A DNA stretch of 64,000 nucleotides from NCBI GenBank assembly GCA_039720395.1, contig CM077826.1:28640810-28704809 (forward strand). Direction: 5' to 3'. Positions 32,635 to 44,267 of the stretch are shown piece by piece. Both the position numbers and the translations under genes were made by a program. Origin of the DNA: Liquidambar formosana (Eukaryota; Streptophyta; Magnoliopsida; Saxifragales; Altingiaceae). The notes under the pieces are model-generated. The model had not been told where the DNA came from. It searched no databases and saw only the letters and a list, made by a program, of their open reading frames with translations. Every line of letters begins with the position of its first letter. Positions within the stretch are counted from its first letter, which is position 1.

Positions 32635-32930
32635 AGTCTAAATGCTCACGACATGAGGGTTCCAACACACCCATATACGACCTTGAGTAGAAGCATGGTA
32701 GTTATGAACACATTTCCACCCCAGAGCAATATTATTGAGAATTCTCTCCCAATTAGCTTTCCTAACTTGGGTCTCCACAATGCCAAAAATATTAATATCA
32801 TTGCTAGTAATAAGATTCTTAACTTCTTTCTGCTTAAGAGGATCGTTAAGTCCTCAAAGTTGATTTTGGACACAATCATTGGGTGCTGGAGAGCTCATTG
32901 AGAGCTTTCCTGCCCAATTTTGAAACACCC

Positions 32931-34663
32931 AACAATTCATCCTAAGGTGAAATTTATGACTGATCAATCCTTGGCCAAGTTCAGCCCTTCAATTGTAGGT
33001 CAGTCAACATCTATGGAAGGGTAGAGCTCTCCAAGTCATTGTCCCCTAAAATTCATGCAAGTAAGAACGCTGCTGTAGTCATCCAATTTTACAGGTAATA
33101 TGGCTGATTTTGTGATTAATAGATACATTCAATATATAGAGCATCGATTGTATTGGCATTTTCATGACTTAGGCGAAGTAGACTCTTAAGAAACAATATG
33201 ATTTGCCCAAGTTAGATCTCTGAGGAAGTGTGTCCTCTCTGAATGAAAAGCTTTAGAAAAGGAAAAAAGGCCAAAGGAAAGGGCTCAAATGCCCAAGAGA
33301 AATGCAACTTATGAGAGGCGAAAGACATTTTGGCTTCGATGACCAAAAATACTAAAATCTAGGATGACCAGAGCTGCCAAAGTTCAAAAAGAGGAAAGCC
33401 ACTATTTCGATGACTGACATATATAGCCCAGACGACCACAACGAGGCTCAAATGGCTGAAGCAGTTAGAGCCCAGAAAATAAAAGCTATTGTTTGGACGA
33501 CTGACACATGTAGCTCAAACGACACAAGCTATTTCAGATGATGAAAACAAGGCTTGGACGGTCAAAGCTAATTGAGACCAAACAGACGAGCACTTCCCAA
33601 AAAAGGAGATTGACCTCGGAGTTTTCATGGAATTAGCTCCGCTCAACTAGCTAGTTTGAATGGGATCCCTGCATAACTAGCCCTTGGTTATATTGTAGAA
33701 CCCGTCTTGTTCAAGAGGAAAGAAAGATCAGAGCTTAGAGAGAGGGGGTTGTCACAGTTTAGGGAGAGATTCACCCATAAGCGTAAAAGTGCTTTACTCC
33801 ATGAATCTTGAATAACTTGAGGGCTCGCAGATGAGAGCATAGGAGAGATAAAACAAGCGAGAAACCCCAACAAAATCTCGTAGAAGCACAAAAGAGCAAC
33901 CAACCAGAGTAGGGGTCCAAAGATCACATCTTCATTAATTCAAGAACTTGGAAGAGTATAAATGGGAAAGCTCTAAGACTTTTGAGGTAGAAGGAAGAAG
34001 CTTACAATTTTACCTACTTGTAAAACACAAGCTCCTTACTCATAAGTAGGCCAAGGTTAAATGGCAAAAGTTCATAGTTGTTGCCAAGGAGCCTTTCACG
34101 ACTTTCTTTCCTTTTTTGGGTTGTCGTGTTGGGGTGTAGCTTTTTTTGGGGGCGGGAAGATTAGGTTTGCTTAAATTTCATTTTTTGCAACCCCTCAAGG
34201 ACCAATTACAAGTCCATCTAACAAGAAACATGGACTCCTTTTACAGGGAATACACTAACCCAGAATGTGGAGAACAGCCTTCATCATCCAGTGATCTAGA
34301 ACTGGGTATACCCAGAGCCCGATACAAATGTCACAGCCTGTACAACATTGATTCAAAAAACATGCACTTTCCTGATCTTTCAACCTTCAATATATAAATA
34401 GGTGGCAATATCAATTTAAATTTGTAGCATGCTGAACAAATTTATACCTATTAATAATGTCCTAACTTTGCATCCGTAGCAAGATGATGGAAACAAGAAG
34501 TTCCAAAACTTCATCTCATATAAAAGTACAACTTTCCACAAGTCACCCTCTCAAAATGTAAAACCTTCGACTAATGCATTGCTCCAACAATTTATTTTTA
34601 TTTTTTTTAAGGAAAAAAAAAAGGAAAATAAATGAGTGGCCATTTTTCAGTTTACACTTCAAT
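32931..34663. other. Intergenic region downstream of MSBP
   Basis: Non-coding. The stretch 33300-33600 repeats short words (GACGAC, GGACGACTGACA, AAACGAC) in a loose pattern seen in some plant LTR regions, but no LTR ends could be found. The minus-strand ORF at 33688-33927 is unassigned. The MSBP 3' untranslated region should lie just left of 34664. Confidence 0.4.
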
Positions 34664-37600
34664 TTAAGCTAGTTTCTGCTGCATTCCTTCCTGCTCCTCC
34701 TGTCTTTTATCTCCACTTTCAGTACACTCACTCACTTTCTCTGGCACAAGTTGCCCAACCTTGACATATTTCTCAATGAATTTTTCTTCCCAGTCCTGTA
34801 AAACTTCAAGCTCAGCAGCACTCAAACCGTCAATATTCCCATTAAGGTCTTGAGGATCAAAGGACATAAGAGCTAGGGCTCGACTCGCTTCCCTACCAGC
34901 AAACATGGCGTATGGCCCACCAGGACCATAAAACATCCTGCACATAAGTAAATTATCATGTTCATTTGACCCTCAAATGAGCACAATAATTTAAACAATA
35001 ATTGATTTCAATAAATAGTAGGAGTAACATAAGATATTATTGAAAAGTTAAGACATGCAATATTGTGCCTTCAAGTTAAATTGCAAAAATAAAGAAACAC
35101 ATACACCAGTCCTTCAACCACAACAACAAAAATCAATAAACAATAAATTAGAAAGGATCAAGTAAAGAAGGCAGAGCTAGAGTTGATGTCATGCCCCGAA
35201 TTTTCGAAGTGTGACAAACAAACCCCGTTCAATTCAATGAGCTCCATAAGAAATAAAATTTTCCAAAATTTCTATGAAAGGTTATAGAAATTGATCTATA
35301 ATCCTCCAGCCAAACCTTCCCTTTGATTTGAGATTTCCAACACCTCTAATTCTAGATAAAAATTATGTTTACCCATAATATAAATCCCAAATATAACTTC
35401 ATCAAAATATATATATATATATCCCAAATATCACAATGACGGCAAGAGGATTAAACATAAAATTACTCCAAATTGATGTTAGGAATTAACATAAAATAAG
35501 AGGAGATGATTTTTTTTCTCACCTAAAATATAAATCTTTGAAAGTTCAATTCAAGCTCCCAACCCCAATTTCTTCTTCTTCTTCTTCTTCTTCTTCTCCC
35601 TCTCCCTCCTCCCTCCACGTTTTTCTCTTCTCTTGGTTCTCTATTTGTTGTACTCTATCTTGCTCACCCCTTCATCCTCTTTTCTTTTGGCTCAAACTAT
35701 ATATAATTATATATAAGATAAGATAATGAAATACCATTCAACCATTTTAATATGGGTTTTCTTAACGTGTGCCCTCAGGGCACATGTTAAGCTGCAATTA
35801 ATAACCCAATCATTGCATGGGAAATTGTGAAAATGCATAGAGAATGGTGAAAGTTGCTTGGAAAAATGTGAAAATGCTTAGAAAACTGATGTAGGACAAC
35901 CTCAAGAACAATGAAAGAGAGAAAAAGAAAGAAAAGAAAAGAAAAGAAAGAAGCTAGAAAGAAGCAAGAACCCTAGGAGTTAGCACCTAGGGGTGTTTGG
36001 AGTCGACACCAAACGTTGGAAAAATCTAATTTTAATTCATAATAAGCTGAAAATTAAAGAGTTATTGGAGCCTATATATAGGTCCCAATTACATCAAATA
36101 AGGTAAAACTTAACCCTAAAGTCTAAGAATTTAAAAGGCAATTATTTAATTATTCTTAAAAATAAATATGCTTAAAATAAATATACTAAAGCCTTGGTAA
36201 GGCCAAGCTGGCCCTGGCCATCCTGTTGAACCATGTGCATACTATCCCCATCAAAAACTGTGGAAAGACATTTCTCCATGCAATAATTGGGTCATTAATT
36301 GCATCTTAACATGTGCCCTTAGGGCACACATAAAGAAAACCCTTTTAATATATAAGCTAGATGTTTAAGTTAGTAGTAGAGAGAGGTATAGTAGCCCATG
36401 CTCACTTCACGTGGGATGTAAAGCCTTCCAAACAAATTAGTTGTTATAAATATATTATAATATTAAAATTTAAGTCAGTACTTACAATATAAAATATATA
36501 CACCCATTTCAGAAATCTCCACTGAGCCATGTGGAGAGAGTTATAGAAATAAATGGAAGGTCATAGAAATTAGTGGAACCTGATGGAGTATTCAAAGTAC
36601 AAATTGACCTCAATTTTACTCAAAATCATCATATAAAATTTATTGGGGTGTTATAGTTGAAGACACAGAACCAAAAGCAAGTTGGATGAACACATCACGC
36701 AGGACAACTACAGATTAAAAAAATGGAATTACCTATGCTGAAGGGATGGAGAGGACAATCATAATACTAAGTTACTAACTCATTACTTGCTACAGAAAAT
36801 GAAAGCTAAAATGAAAATTGTATCCAAGTTATTAAATATATTAAGCAGGTTCAGCAATGTCTTTTTCTAATCAAGTAAAAGTACTGTATTGTATTCCAAG
36901 AAGGGCAAAGCAGCAAAGCCCAAGTTATAAAATATACGAGCAAGAGCCAAGCTAGAAGCTTTAAATTAGATCTAAAAGAATCTAAAATGTGTACAAAAGA
37001 GAGAAACCCAACCCATGACCCTTACCATGATTCCAAGGAATTAGCCTTTTGACCGAAAGAGACTTTAAGTCAACCCTATGAAGCATGGATACTCCAAAAC
37101 CCTCCAAATAATTCATATCGCATCCTTATCATATACAAATACGCCTTGGATACTCCAGATACGTTTCCAGTACTATCCATACATATCAGAACCGTAACAA
37201 AGAATGCCATGTCATCGGATACGTCCCAGAAACTCCTCGACTATGCAAGGGATACGTTTGGAATTCATTTGGGGTGAGTTTGTAATTATTTTTTTTAAAT
37301 AAACGAACATTTAAGGGTTTAAATTTAAAATTTTAAAATAAACAATACCCATACTTAGATCAGAACGATAAACCCATTTCAACTCTCTCATCTCTGATCT
37401 CTTCTCGCCCCATCTCTTTCCTAGGGAAACCATTGTAGAGCAATAGAGTTAAATGGATATTTTATAATGTAGAAATCAATATGGTGCTTTTTTTTTCTTT
37501 TTAAATAATGAACGAAACATTGTTGATGCTTATGAATGTGTTCTTTGAACATTTATTCTCGCAAATTAATTGCTTTTGTAGATTTTTTTTTCAATTTTTT

Positions 37601-39563
37601 TTAATGTTTATTATTGATGTTTTAGACCAAATACTAATATTAATATACTTATTTATGTTTATTTATTTATTAACATATCCCCGCCATATCGTATCCTATA
37701 TTGTTTTAAAATTTTCCGAATTGGCATATCCATAGCGTAGCATTTCCATATCCGTGCTGTAGAAGGTCAACTATAGAAGCCCCAGCATAATAAAAATATT
37801 ATGCGATTTCTTTCTTTCTAAATAAACCAAAAGAAAGCATGCAGTTCTGCTTTCCAAATATCTTTTATATCTCTACTCCCAACTTTAACCCACCACCAAA
37901 AAGCAAATAATGAATGTGACAGGGCAACAACTAATCAACCACAAAAAGATGGAACGCAAAATCACACAACTTCCACTCCAACTTACAATGAAGAAAAAAA
38001 TGATCCAGCAACTCCGCTGCCTCCCTATATAGGATGCACCTTCTAGGAATTGTCCACAATGATCAAATGTTAAACATTTGTCTCTAGCCACCAACCAAAC
38101 AAAAAAAGCCACCTTTGAAGGAACTGAATCGATCCAAATTCACTTAACCAGGTAAAACACCTTCCCACTAGATACCAAAGCCTTGTAGTGAGACTTCACT
38201 GTAAATATCCTATTGGGGTTCTGACACCAACCAAAAAATCATTCACCTTCCAATCTCCCAATATGGAGATGTATAAAGAGGAAGATAGTCTAATTCATGA
38301 TTTCACACACACACAAGGAAAGAAAAATGCCTCCCACACTATAATTCCTATAAGACCCTGCATTATAGCATTCCAAAGACACAATCAATAGGTACTAGTG
38401 CACCATGAAGTTCCTTAGATCACCACCCCTCAATATCCACTCCATAATTCCAAACCATGAAAACTTTCCACAAGCAATTGTTTCCCGCCCCAAACCACTA
38501 TAAAGATTCAAAAAAAAAAAAAAAAGCTTCATTGTGATTGCTCAAGGGACCAACCATTTACAGTTCTTAAATAAGCCCACGGTTTTTCAATCCACAAGAT
38601 GGTACTTAAAATCACCTCACATACCCTTCCAAAGGAAGTCACTTTGAAGCTTTTCAAGACTCAATGAAACAGAAACCAGAAAATCCAATAAAAAAATTTA
38701 ACTCTTACTACAAGAAAATCCAATAAACTAACCAAAACAAGTACCAAGGATAGTTTGTAAATTAATATCCTGAAAATGGCTAGACGCTCATGAAGAGGAA
38801 CCAGAGAAACATGGAACACAAAACTCAGAAGTGCAACCCCAAAAAGAAGATGGTAAATGTGGTATGGGGAATCAGCGTCAAAATGATTGGAAACCGACAT
38901 ACTTTGTTTTGTTGCTGCAAATGTGTGGAAAATGGGAAGGAATTTAAAATTTAAAATATTTCCTAAAACATCGAGCATTTCCACTCAACTGAGCACAACA
39001 AAACTACTTATACCTCAGCGGAGTCATTTTTGGAAAGTAACATGAGACATACGATTTAATGATTTCTTTTCCCCAGTGTTCTCAGGAATCAAAAGGAGGG
39101 TAAGGGAAAGCTGACCTGATACATATGACCCTAGACCCTAACGCACAGATTAATTGCCGTAAAATGCAAGGAAAACAAATTGAAGTCAAGACCCTTCTTT
39201 TTTCTTTTGCTTCATAGGGGTCTCACCTGAGAGCAAAAGAAACCAAAGTCAATGAAAGAAAAAAAAAAAGTACCTGGAACGAGAAACATCATAAATCTGT
39301 CCTTTGATAGCCATTAACAAGGGCTTGGTAGGATCAGAACCGTCATAAGCCCTCAATTCCTCCTCAGTAACAAGTCCCAACTGAACAGGATCAGCGACGG
39401 CTGGCATGGGGCGGTGGACGGCCCTGTAATCTTCCACCGCCACGAACATGGTGCACACTACTTTGTAAACAACAACCATCAGAGACAGGATGGTGAAGAA
39501 GGCCGCCGGAGATAGGCCCGTGTACACAGTAATTGCATCCATCACCGCTGTATGTAGACCCAT
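34664..39563 (-). CDS. MSBP: Membrane steroid-binding protein (MSBP/MAPR family), two exons
   Basis: Membrane-associated progesterone-receptor-like protein with a cytochrome b5-like haem/steroid-binding domain. In Arabidopsis such proteins sit at the ER or plasma membrane, bind steroids, affect cell elongation and scaffold lignin P450s. Exon 1 is 39563-39274 and exon 2 is 34937-34664, with donor CAG|GTAC and acceptor TGCAG|G; the split codon is an Arg in DVSRSR. The protein has 187 residues, somewhat shorter than the usual 220-250. A short N-terminal lumenal part is followed by one membrane segment (about residues 17-43). The b5-like domain follows from about 62, with LGLVTEEELRAYDG, KPLLMAIKGQIYDVS and MFYGPGGPYAMFAG (Tyr residues typical of MAPR haem pockets). 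The C-terminus is acidic and charged. The 4.3-kb intron has absorbed several transposons. Upstream on the minus strand a GGGGCGGGG box lies about 140 bp from the ATG. Confidence 0.93.
35567..35603. repeat. (TTC)n microsatellite
   Basis: Run of TTC repeats followed by CT-rich sequence; it produces the Ser-rich spurious ORF at 35538-35726. Confidence 0.85.
35745..36351. mobile_element. Mutator-type MITE, 589 bp, perfect 9-bp target duplication
   Basis: The element spans 35754-36342 and has terminal inverted repeats of about 68 bp that start GGGTTTTCTT and include GTGTGCCCT(C/A)AGGGCAC, itself a small palindrome, then ATGTTAAG, GCAATTAAT and ATTGCATGG. It is flanked by TTTTAATAT at 35745-35753 and 36343-36351. 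Long TIRs with a 9-bp duplication are diagnostic of Mutator-like elements. It has no transposase. The interior, read on the minus strand, has a CCTATATATAGG box, a leader-like segment with GTTTGGTGTCGACTCC and a CT-rich end, homologous to the tandem repeat at 24437-24890. Confidence 0.88.
36660..37760. other. MSBP intron sequence, nothing recognised
   Basis: AT-rich non-coding sequence. A stretch at 37090-37260 repeats GATAC-containing words (GGATACTCC, GATACGTTT), similar in style to 17880-17940. No gene seen. Confidence 0.4.
37760..38680 (-). mobile_element. LINE 3' fragment in the MSBP intron
   Basis: The minus-strand translation, over frameshifts, gives KLQSDFLWKG and KYHLVDWKTV (RT thumb region, about 38580-38670), then KVAFFVWLVARDKCLTFDH and, in another frame, CILYREAAELLDHFFLHC (zf-RVT, about 37960-38110). 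The wording is nearly that of the fragment at 3780-4756, so both come from one LINE subfamily. Sense orientation relative to MSBP. Confidence 0.7.
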
Positions 39564-39599
39564 CTCTTCTCTCTACTACTCCGTATTTGACGAAAGCAA

Positions 39600-40500
39600 A
39601 TAATGACCTCTTCCGATGTCAAGAGTGTTGTTCCACTTCTCTTTTCTAGGGATTCCAGAGCGCACATAAAATCTGCACCCGAGTCACGATTCACCTACCC
39701 CGCCCCTTGGCAAATGCCTAAATAGGTGCTGCTTTTTTCGTGTTTTTATTTATTTATTTATTTTTTTAGGGAAATTAGCAATAACCTCCTTTTTTTACAG
39801 TTTTTTTTTTTTTTTGTGATAAGATAAGTAATAATTTTCGTATACTTATTTTACCCTTTTTTTTTTTTTACTTTTTAATATTGTTTATACTAGATTTTTA
39901 GGAAGAGGCGGATTCTATAGAAGAAATGTAACTGGTTTTTTTGGGAAGGGGGTTTTATTCATGAGAGAGGATTCTTAGAAAGATTGTCTTTCTTTGTCTT
40001 TTAACTCAACATTAATCGGTGTGTTGCATTTAAACTCAAATTTATATTTTCTTTCTCCTATCATCTTCCGCATCTCCTTCCCTTTCCCCAAAATCTATAT
40101 TTTTTTCTCCTGTGAAGCCAACTGATAGGTAGAAGTTGAATAGGAATGATCCAATGATGGCCATGTTACTTGGATCGTGTCCTTAGTCGTTGATCTCGTC
40201 ATCACACAGAACTCCTTCTTCTTCTTCTTCTTCTTTTTTCTTTTTTTCCGAAAACTTCATTGTTCTAGTATGTTTTCAACTAGTATCCAAACTTTTTTTT
40301 CATTTCGTAGAATAATATCCCCATATTTTGTTTTCATTTTCTTCTTTTATGAGTGTTTTTGGTTGATTTTTTGTACAACCTGATGAATAGATTCAATCAT
40401 TTTGAGTTTTAATATATATTTTCGTTTTGTTTTTTTACAAATGATGTTCTTTGGAGCTCTTTGATATGCCTTTGTTCCATTTCCAAGCTTGATATCAACC
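39600..40500. other. MSBP upstream region
   Basis: The first 150 bases hold the probable MSBP promoter and 5' untranslated region (minus strand). Beyond that are T-rich runs (39785-39860) and a (TTC)n tract at 40208-40235, without genes. Confidence 0.4.
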
Positions 40501-40518
40501 TCACAATTGCCAACTAAA

Positions 40519-40805
40519 AACATGATAGCAAAAGCATAGTGTTGCAAATATAATATGTGACAATAACTTCATACTGTTGAAAAAAAAAAACATGATAGCA
40601 AAGGCATACTGATGTAAAGTATTGTACACAATAGTAACAGCATACTATTGGGAAACAAAAACATAATAGCAGGAGCATACCACTGCCAAAATATTATGTG
40701 AAACAGTAACAACATACTGTCAGGATATAAAAAACATGATAGCAAAAGCGTACTAATGCAAAAATTATGTTCAACAGTAACTATTGCAAACAAAAAATAC
40801 GATAC
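40519..40805. repeat. Minisatellite, about 72-bp period, four copies
   Basis: Copies begin with ACATGATAGCAAAAGCATA-like words at about 40519, 40589, 40660 and 40735 and continue with TGCAAA..TATTATGT..AACAGTAAC..ATACTGT. On the minus strand the repeat encodes recurring MLLL/PAIMFL peptides, which is a by-product of the repeat and not evidence for a protein. Confidence 0.75.
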
Positions 40806-42110
40806 TAAGAGTAATCATAGTCAAACAAATTACACATTTTAACACCAGTCAAGGTTATCAAATGGATTCCTAAAAATAAAAACATGACAATAAGTAACAA
40901 ATACCCAAAATAAAATGAAAATTCCAAAACTACAAAATACTCCAAATCAAATGAGTTAGTATCGTGTTACTATCGGCCATTCAAAAATTTCCAAAACATG
41001 TAAGTAGAAACCCCAATCAGTATCAATTTACTGTTTAACATCAAGAAATCGAAATGAAGCATCCTAATATTCCAAAAATAAAATGAAGTAGTACCGATTT
41101 AGTACTATTTCACAATACAAAATCTACAACTAGTATCTTGTTACTATCGAACATCCAAAATGTAAATCGAAATCAAAAGTTCCAAAAAAAAAATGTCCAA
41201 ACGGAAAAACAAAACCCAAAGAGTACTGATTTACTGTTCGGTATTAACAAAATAATTCAATCTTCCTAAAATCTAAAAAACAGAAACAAAAACAACATAA
41301 AGCATACCGATTTACTCTCCCCAACCACACAAAAAAAATAAAATAAAATAAATCTCAATTAAATGGAAGCATTAGACTCGCTCCTCTTCGCCATTGTGCT
41401 TCTTGAAACGAAATCGAATAGTCTTCAAAGGAACTCGAATCACACGATTGGTGGAATAGTCTTCAAACAGAATCTAAACATCTTCAAATAGCTTTCAATT
41501 AAACAATAATTTGTTATACGAGAAAAGGGAAAATGGAACCCTAAAATCGCTTCTTCAAATGTTTGGAAGGAGTTTTTGCGCCATTAGGAGGTGTAAATGT
41601 ATTGGGTTTTCCTTTTATATCATTACCGGAAACAATGGTAAACAAAATACTTGGTTTTTTTGGTTTTTGAATAGTAATCCCTGATTTTTTGGGTTTAAAT
41701 AGTAAAATGGGACATTTGTAAATAGATGGAAGTTTATGATTAGGGGTTTTTTAGTCCGTATAGTGTTAAAAGGGGGTTTCACAAAGCCTATTTTGTTTTG
41801 GGGTCTATTGTAAAAGGAATCTTATACATAGGGGTTTTGACCAAAATTCCTTATTTTTTTAACGTGTTAGTTGTGGCGCATGTGCTCGTGGTTATTTTTT
41901 AAGTCAATTTTGGTCACAAGTTCACTTTTAAAAAAGCAATGCTATGCATAGTATCATAATACGGTACTGTATAGATAACATCGAATGTGACAATAGACTT
42001 CTTATGTCAAAAAACATAAGGTAAATTATAGAAAAATATCTTGAAGTTTGAGATACGTTTCAATTTGGTACCCTCAAATTTAAATTTTGTCAATTGAATC
42101 CACACCCAAA
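40806..42110. other. AT-rich repeat-like region, unassigned
   Basis: Recurring words such as AGTACCGATTTAGTACT, GTTACTATCG and TTTACTGTT at 40960-41310, and a T-rich right part. On the minus strand 41360-41600 looks like a leader followed by a short ATG frame. It may be the end of a large DNA transposon, but no TIR pair or transposase could be found. Confidence 0.35.
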
Positions 42111-42189
42111 CTGTTAATGGCAAGTATGAAAAGATTTTAATGTCCTTCCTCATAATGACATCGTATATGGTAATAAAAGAAATAACAAA

Positions 42190-42881
42190 AGGAACTTAAT
42201 ATATAAATAATGGGCTTATCATTAATAGGTTTAGGCCTTTTGTATGGGTATGAGTTCTAAACCTATATATTGGGTCTGTCGTGCCAGATTTTGGACTCCC
42301 CGATCTCCCCAACAAGTGGTATCATAGCTGATGGCTGACAATCATGGTGAAACTCTCCAAGCAAGTGTATGCTAGTTTGATGGGCTCTTGGGTTAGAGTC
42401 ATGGTATCGCGATGGTCAGGTGAACTACTAGGTGGGTCGTCTTAGTAATTAGGTGGCTTAAGCCACTAGGCTTTACAATTAGTGAAGCGATTGACCATTG
42501 GACCCTTAAAGAAGCTAGTAAGGTGTAGGCTCCCAAGTGCAAGCTCAAGTTGTAGGGGAACACGGTGACTCAGGAAGAGAAAAGGGGTATTTAAGTGTAA
42601 TGCTTGTAGAGAGTAGTGGATCAATTTCAAGGGGGAATTGAGCTCGATGTGGTTTACATGTGAAAAGGGAGATTGTTAAGGTTCACATGTAGTTTGTCCC
42701 ACATCAGAGAAATTTAAAAAAAAAAAAAAAAAAAATGGACTTAATATACAAGTAATGGGCTCACCACCAATAAGCTTAAGCCTTTTGTGTGGGCATAAGT
42801 TCTAAACTTGTATATTGAGACTCTTGTATTGGATTTTGGACTTCTTGGGTCAAATTAAACCTAACTAAGGTTAGCCCAACA
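42190..42881 (+). mobile_element. TRIM-like or small LTR element
   Basis: The left LTR is truncated (about 42190-42314, ending CCCCAACA). After two bases comes TGGTATCATAGC (42317-42328), an initiator-tRNA-Met primer-binding site. The internal region of about 340 bp has no ORF. The polypurine tract AAAAGGGAGAT (42663-42673) is followed by the right LTR, 42674-42881, beginning TGTTAAGGTTC and ending CCAACA. The shared LTR core reads ACTTAATATA, AATGGGCTCA and CCTTTTGTGTGGGCATAAG. The right LTR carries a 20-nt A-run. Confidence 0.7.
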
Positions 42882-43259
42882 ACCGTTAGACCATGGTTTG
42901 CTAACTGTAGTTAAGTGGTTAACCTCAGGTTGGATGTAACCGTCAAACTATGGTTAGTTGGTTGTGATTATAGGGTTGAACCATAGTTTGACCGAGTTGT
43001 CATGTGTCCCGAACTAAGCTGGAGACAGATACCATGATGAAATGTTCTCATGAATTGGTCTAGAGATGAACTGATCCCCAAATCGGGCTACCAGGACTGA
43101 ACTCCAGCCTACTGCCCCGTCCTGGAATTGTGGGCTTAGCTCGCCGTGCCAATCCGCGTTCTTCATTTCGGGATTATATCGACACAACGATATATATATA
43201 TATATATATACACATAAAATTATAATAATTGTACTTGGTCAACTTATATCTATATATAT

Positions 43260-43434
43260 GTGAGAAAAACTTCTAAGTAATTGTGACATGACTAATGTGG
43301 TGTCATGGGCCAATAGGGATCAAGTAAAGTGGGATTGTCAAAATAATTTTTGGCCCCACAATCCCATTTTGCTTGATCACTATTGGCTCGTGACACCTCG
43401 TGGCCATGTCACAGTTACATGGAAGACTCACTCC
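43260..43434. mobile_element. Hairpin MITE in a (TA)n tract
   Basis: Inverted repeat of about 75-bp arms: the left arm has GTAATTGTGACATG, GTGGTGTCATGGGCCAATAG and GATCAAGTAAAGTGGGATTG; the right arm is the complement, ending CATGTCACAGTTAC. Both edges adjoin TATATATA sequence, compatible with a TA target duplication as in Tc1/mariner-Stowaway elements. Confidence 0.7.
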
Positions 43435-43452
43435 TATATATATATATATATC

Positions 43453-43483
<31 letters not shown>
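43435..43483. repeat. (TA)n-(ATA)n microsatellite
   Basis: TA run followed by ten AAT units; it produces the poly-Tyr, poly-Ile and poly-Asn ORFs on both strands. Confidence 0.9.
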
Positions 43484-43484
<1 letters not shown>

Positions 43485-44267
43485 GTTTTCTTCTCAAGGT
43501 GGTGGGCCATGTCCTTGCTACCCACTTGGTATATAGCCTGGGAATTTCCACCAACAAGAACAAAGCTGAACAATTTAGCAAGAAAAAGAAACTTATCAAA
43601 TAGTATGAAATCAAAACTCACCAAACTTATACTTAGCTAGGCAAGTTTTCAAGTTTGCCAAATAACTCTGTGTTTTCAGGATATGATAGGTTTTTCTAGC
43701 TCCATAACCCTTATTTTCTTTCTAATTTTGGTTACTAAATTTTAATATATCAGATGCCAAACCATGTTCATCACTAAAGCAGGCATGCTTGCACTCGAGT
43801 TTACCAACCTGGTTGAAATTGATGGGTTTAGATTGAACCCCTTAGTACCTCAATTCAATATAAGTAAGGTAGGCTTAAGTAAAGCTGGGGAATCCAATCA
43901 ACCAACCACCCACCTACCGACCTATTTATGATTTATATAATAATAATCTTGCTATTTTAATATTCCACCAACTTGTTCAATATATATATATATATATATA
44001 AAGAATTTCATTATAATTATCTTCACTTGGCTAGCTAGAATGCCGTTAAAGCGGTATTTTGCTTCTGTATTTTTCCTTTTTTTTTTTTTTATGCTAAGAT
44101 AAAGCGGTATTTTGCAGAAGACGACTTTAAAGACCTTAATGAAAGAAGACGAAGCACATGGCTTTATGCCAAGACTTTGACGGGATCAAATTTATTACAT
44201 ATATTATCCTCATCAGGACGTTGAAAGACTGATTTAGTGTGAACAAAGTTGTTCTCCAACCAGCGTT

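Larger units (their letters stand above)
29047..32930 (-). mobile_element. Decayed L1-type LINE (endonuclease, RT, zf-RVT, poly-A)
   Basis: Minus-strand element of about 3.9 kb. From 5' to 3' it has the start of the endonuclease (GLNDPLKQKEVKNLI near 32830-32870 and FGIVETQVRKANWERIL), the rest of the endonuclease (32113-32634), reverse transcriptase (30546-32294), the RT-distal part (29992-30573), the region before and including zf-RVT (about 29400-30030) and a 3' tail ending in poly-A (T-run at 29047-29059). ORF1 is missing, so the copy is 5'-truncated. Several frameshifts and stops break ORF2. It lies between the CAX and MSBP genes. Confidence 0.88.
35172..36657 (-). mobile_element. LTR-like element interrupted by the Mutator-type MITE
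   Basis: In the MSBP intron. Minus-strand ends resemble CTATAACACCCC (about 36657) and ...GGGGCATGAC (about 35172), recalling gypsy-type LTR ends. With the MITE removed, what is left resembles a segment inside 22600-23570 (CT-rich stretch, CTCACCTAAAATA/TACCTCAAATAA, a TATA-rich core and an ACACCC end). Probably two solo LTRs of one family, but edges and target duplications are not proven. Confidence 0.35.

Noticed and set aside
40569..40793. Repeated hydrophobic peptide ORF
   Set aside because: Product of the 72-bp minisatellite; no start context or homology.
43288..43640. ORFs with poly-Tyr, poly-Asn or poly-Ile
   Set aside because: Translated microsatellite in and beside a MITE.
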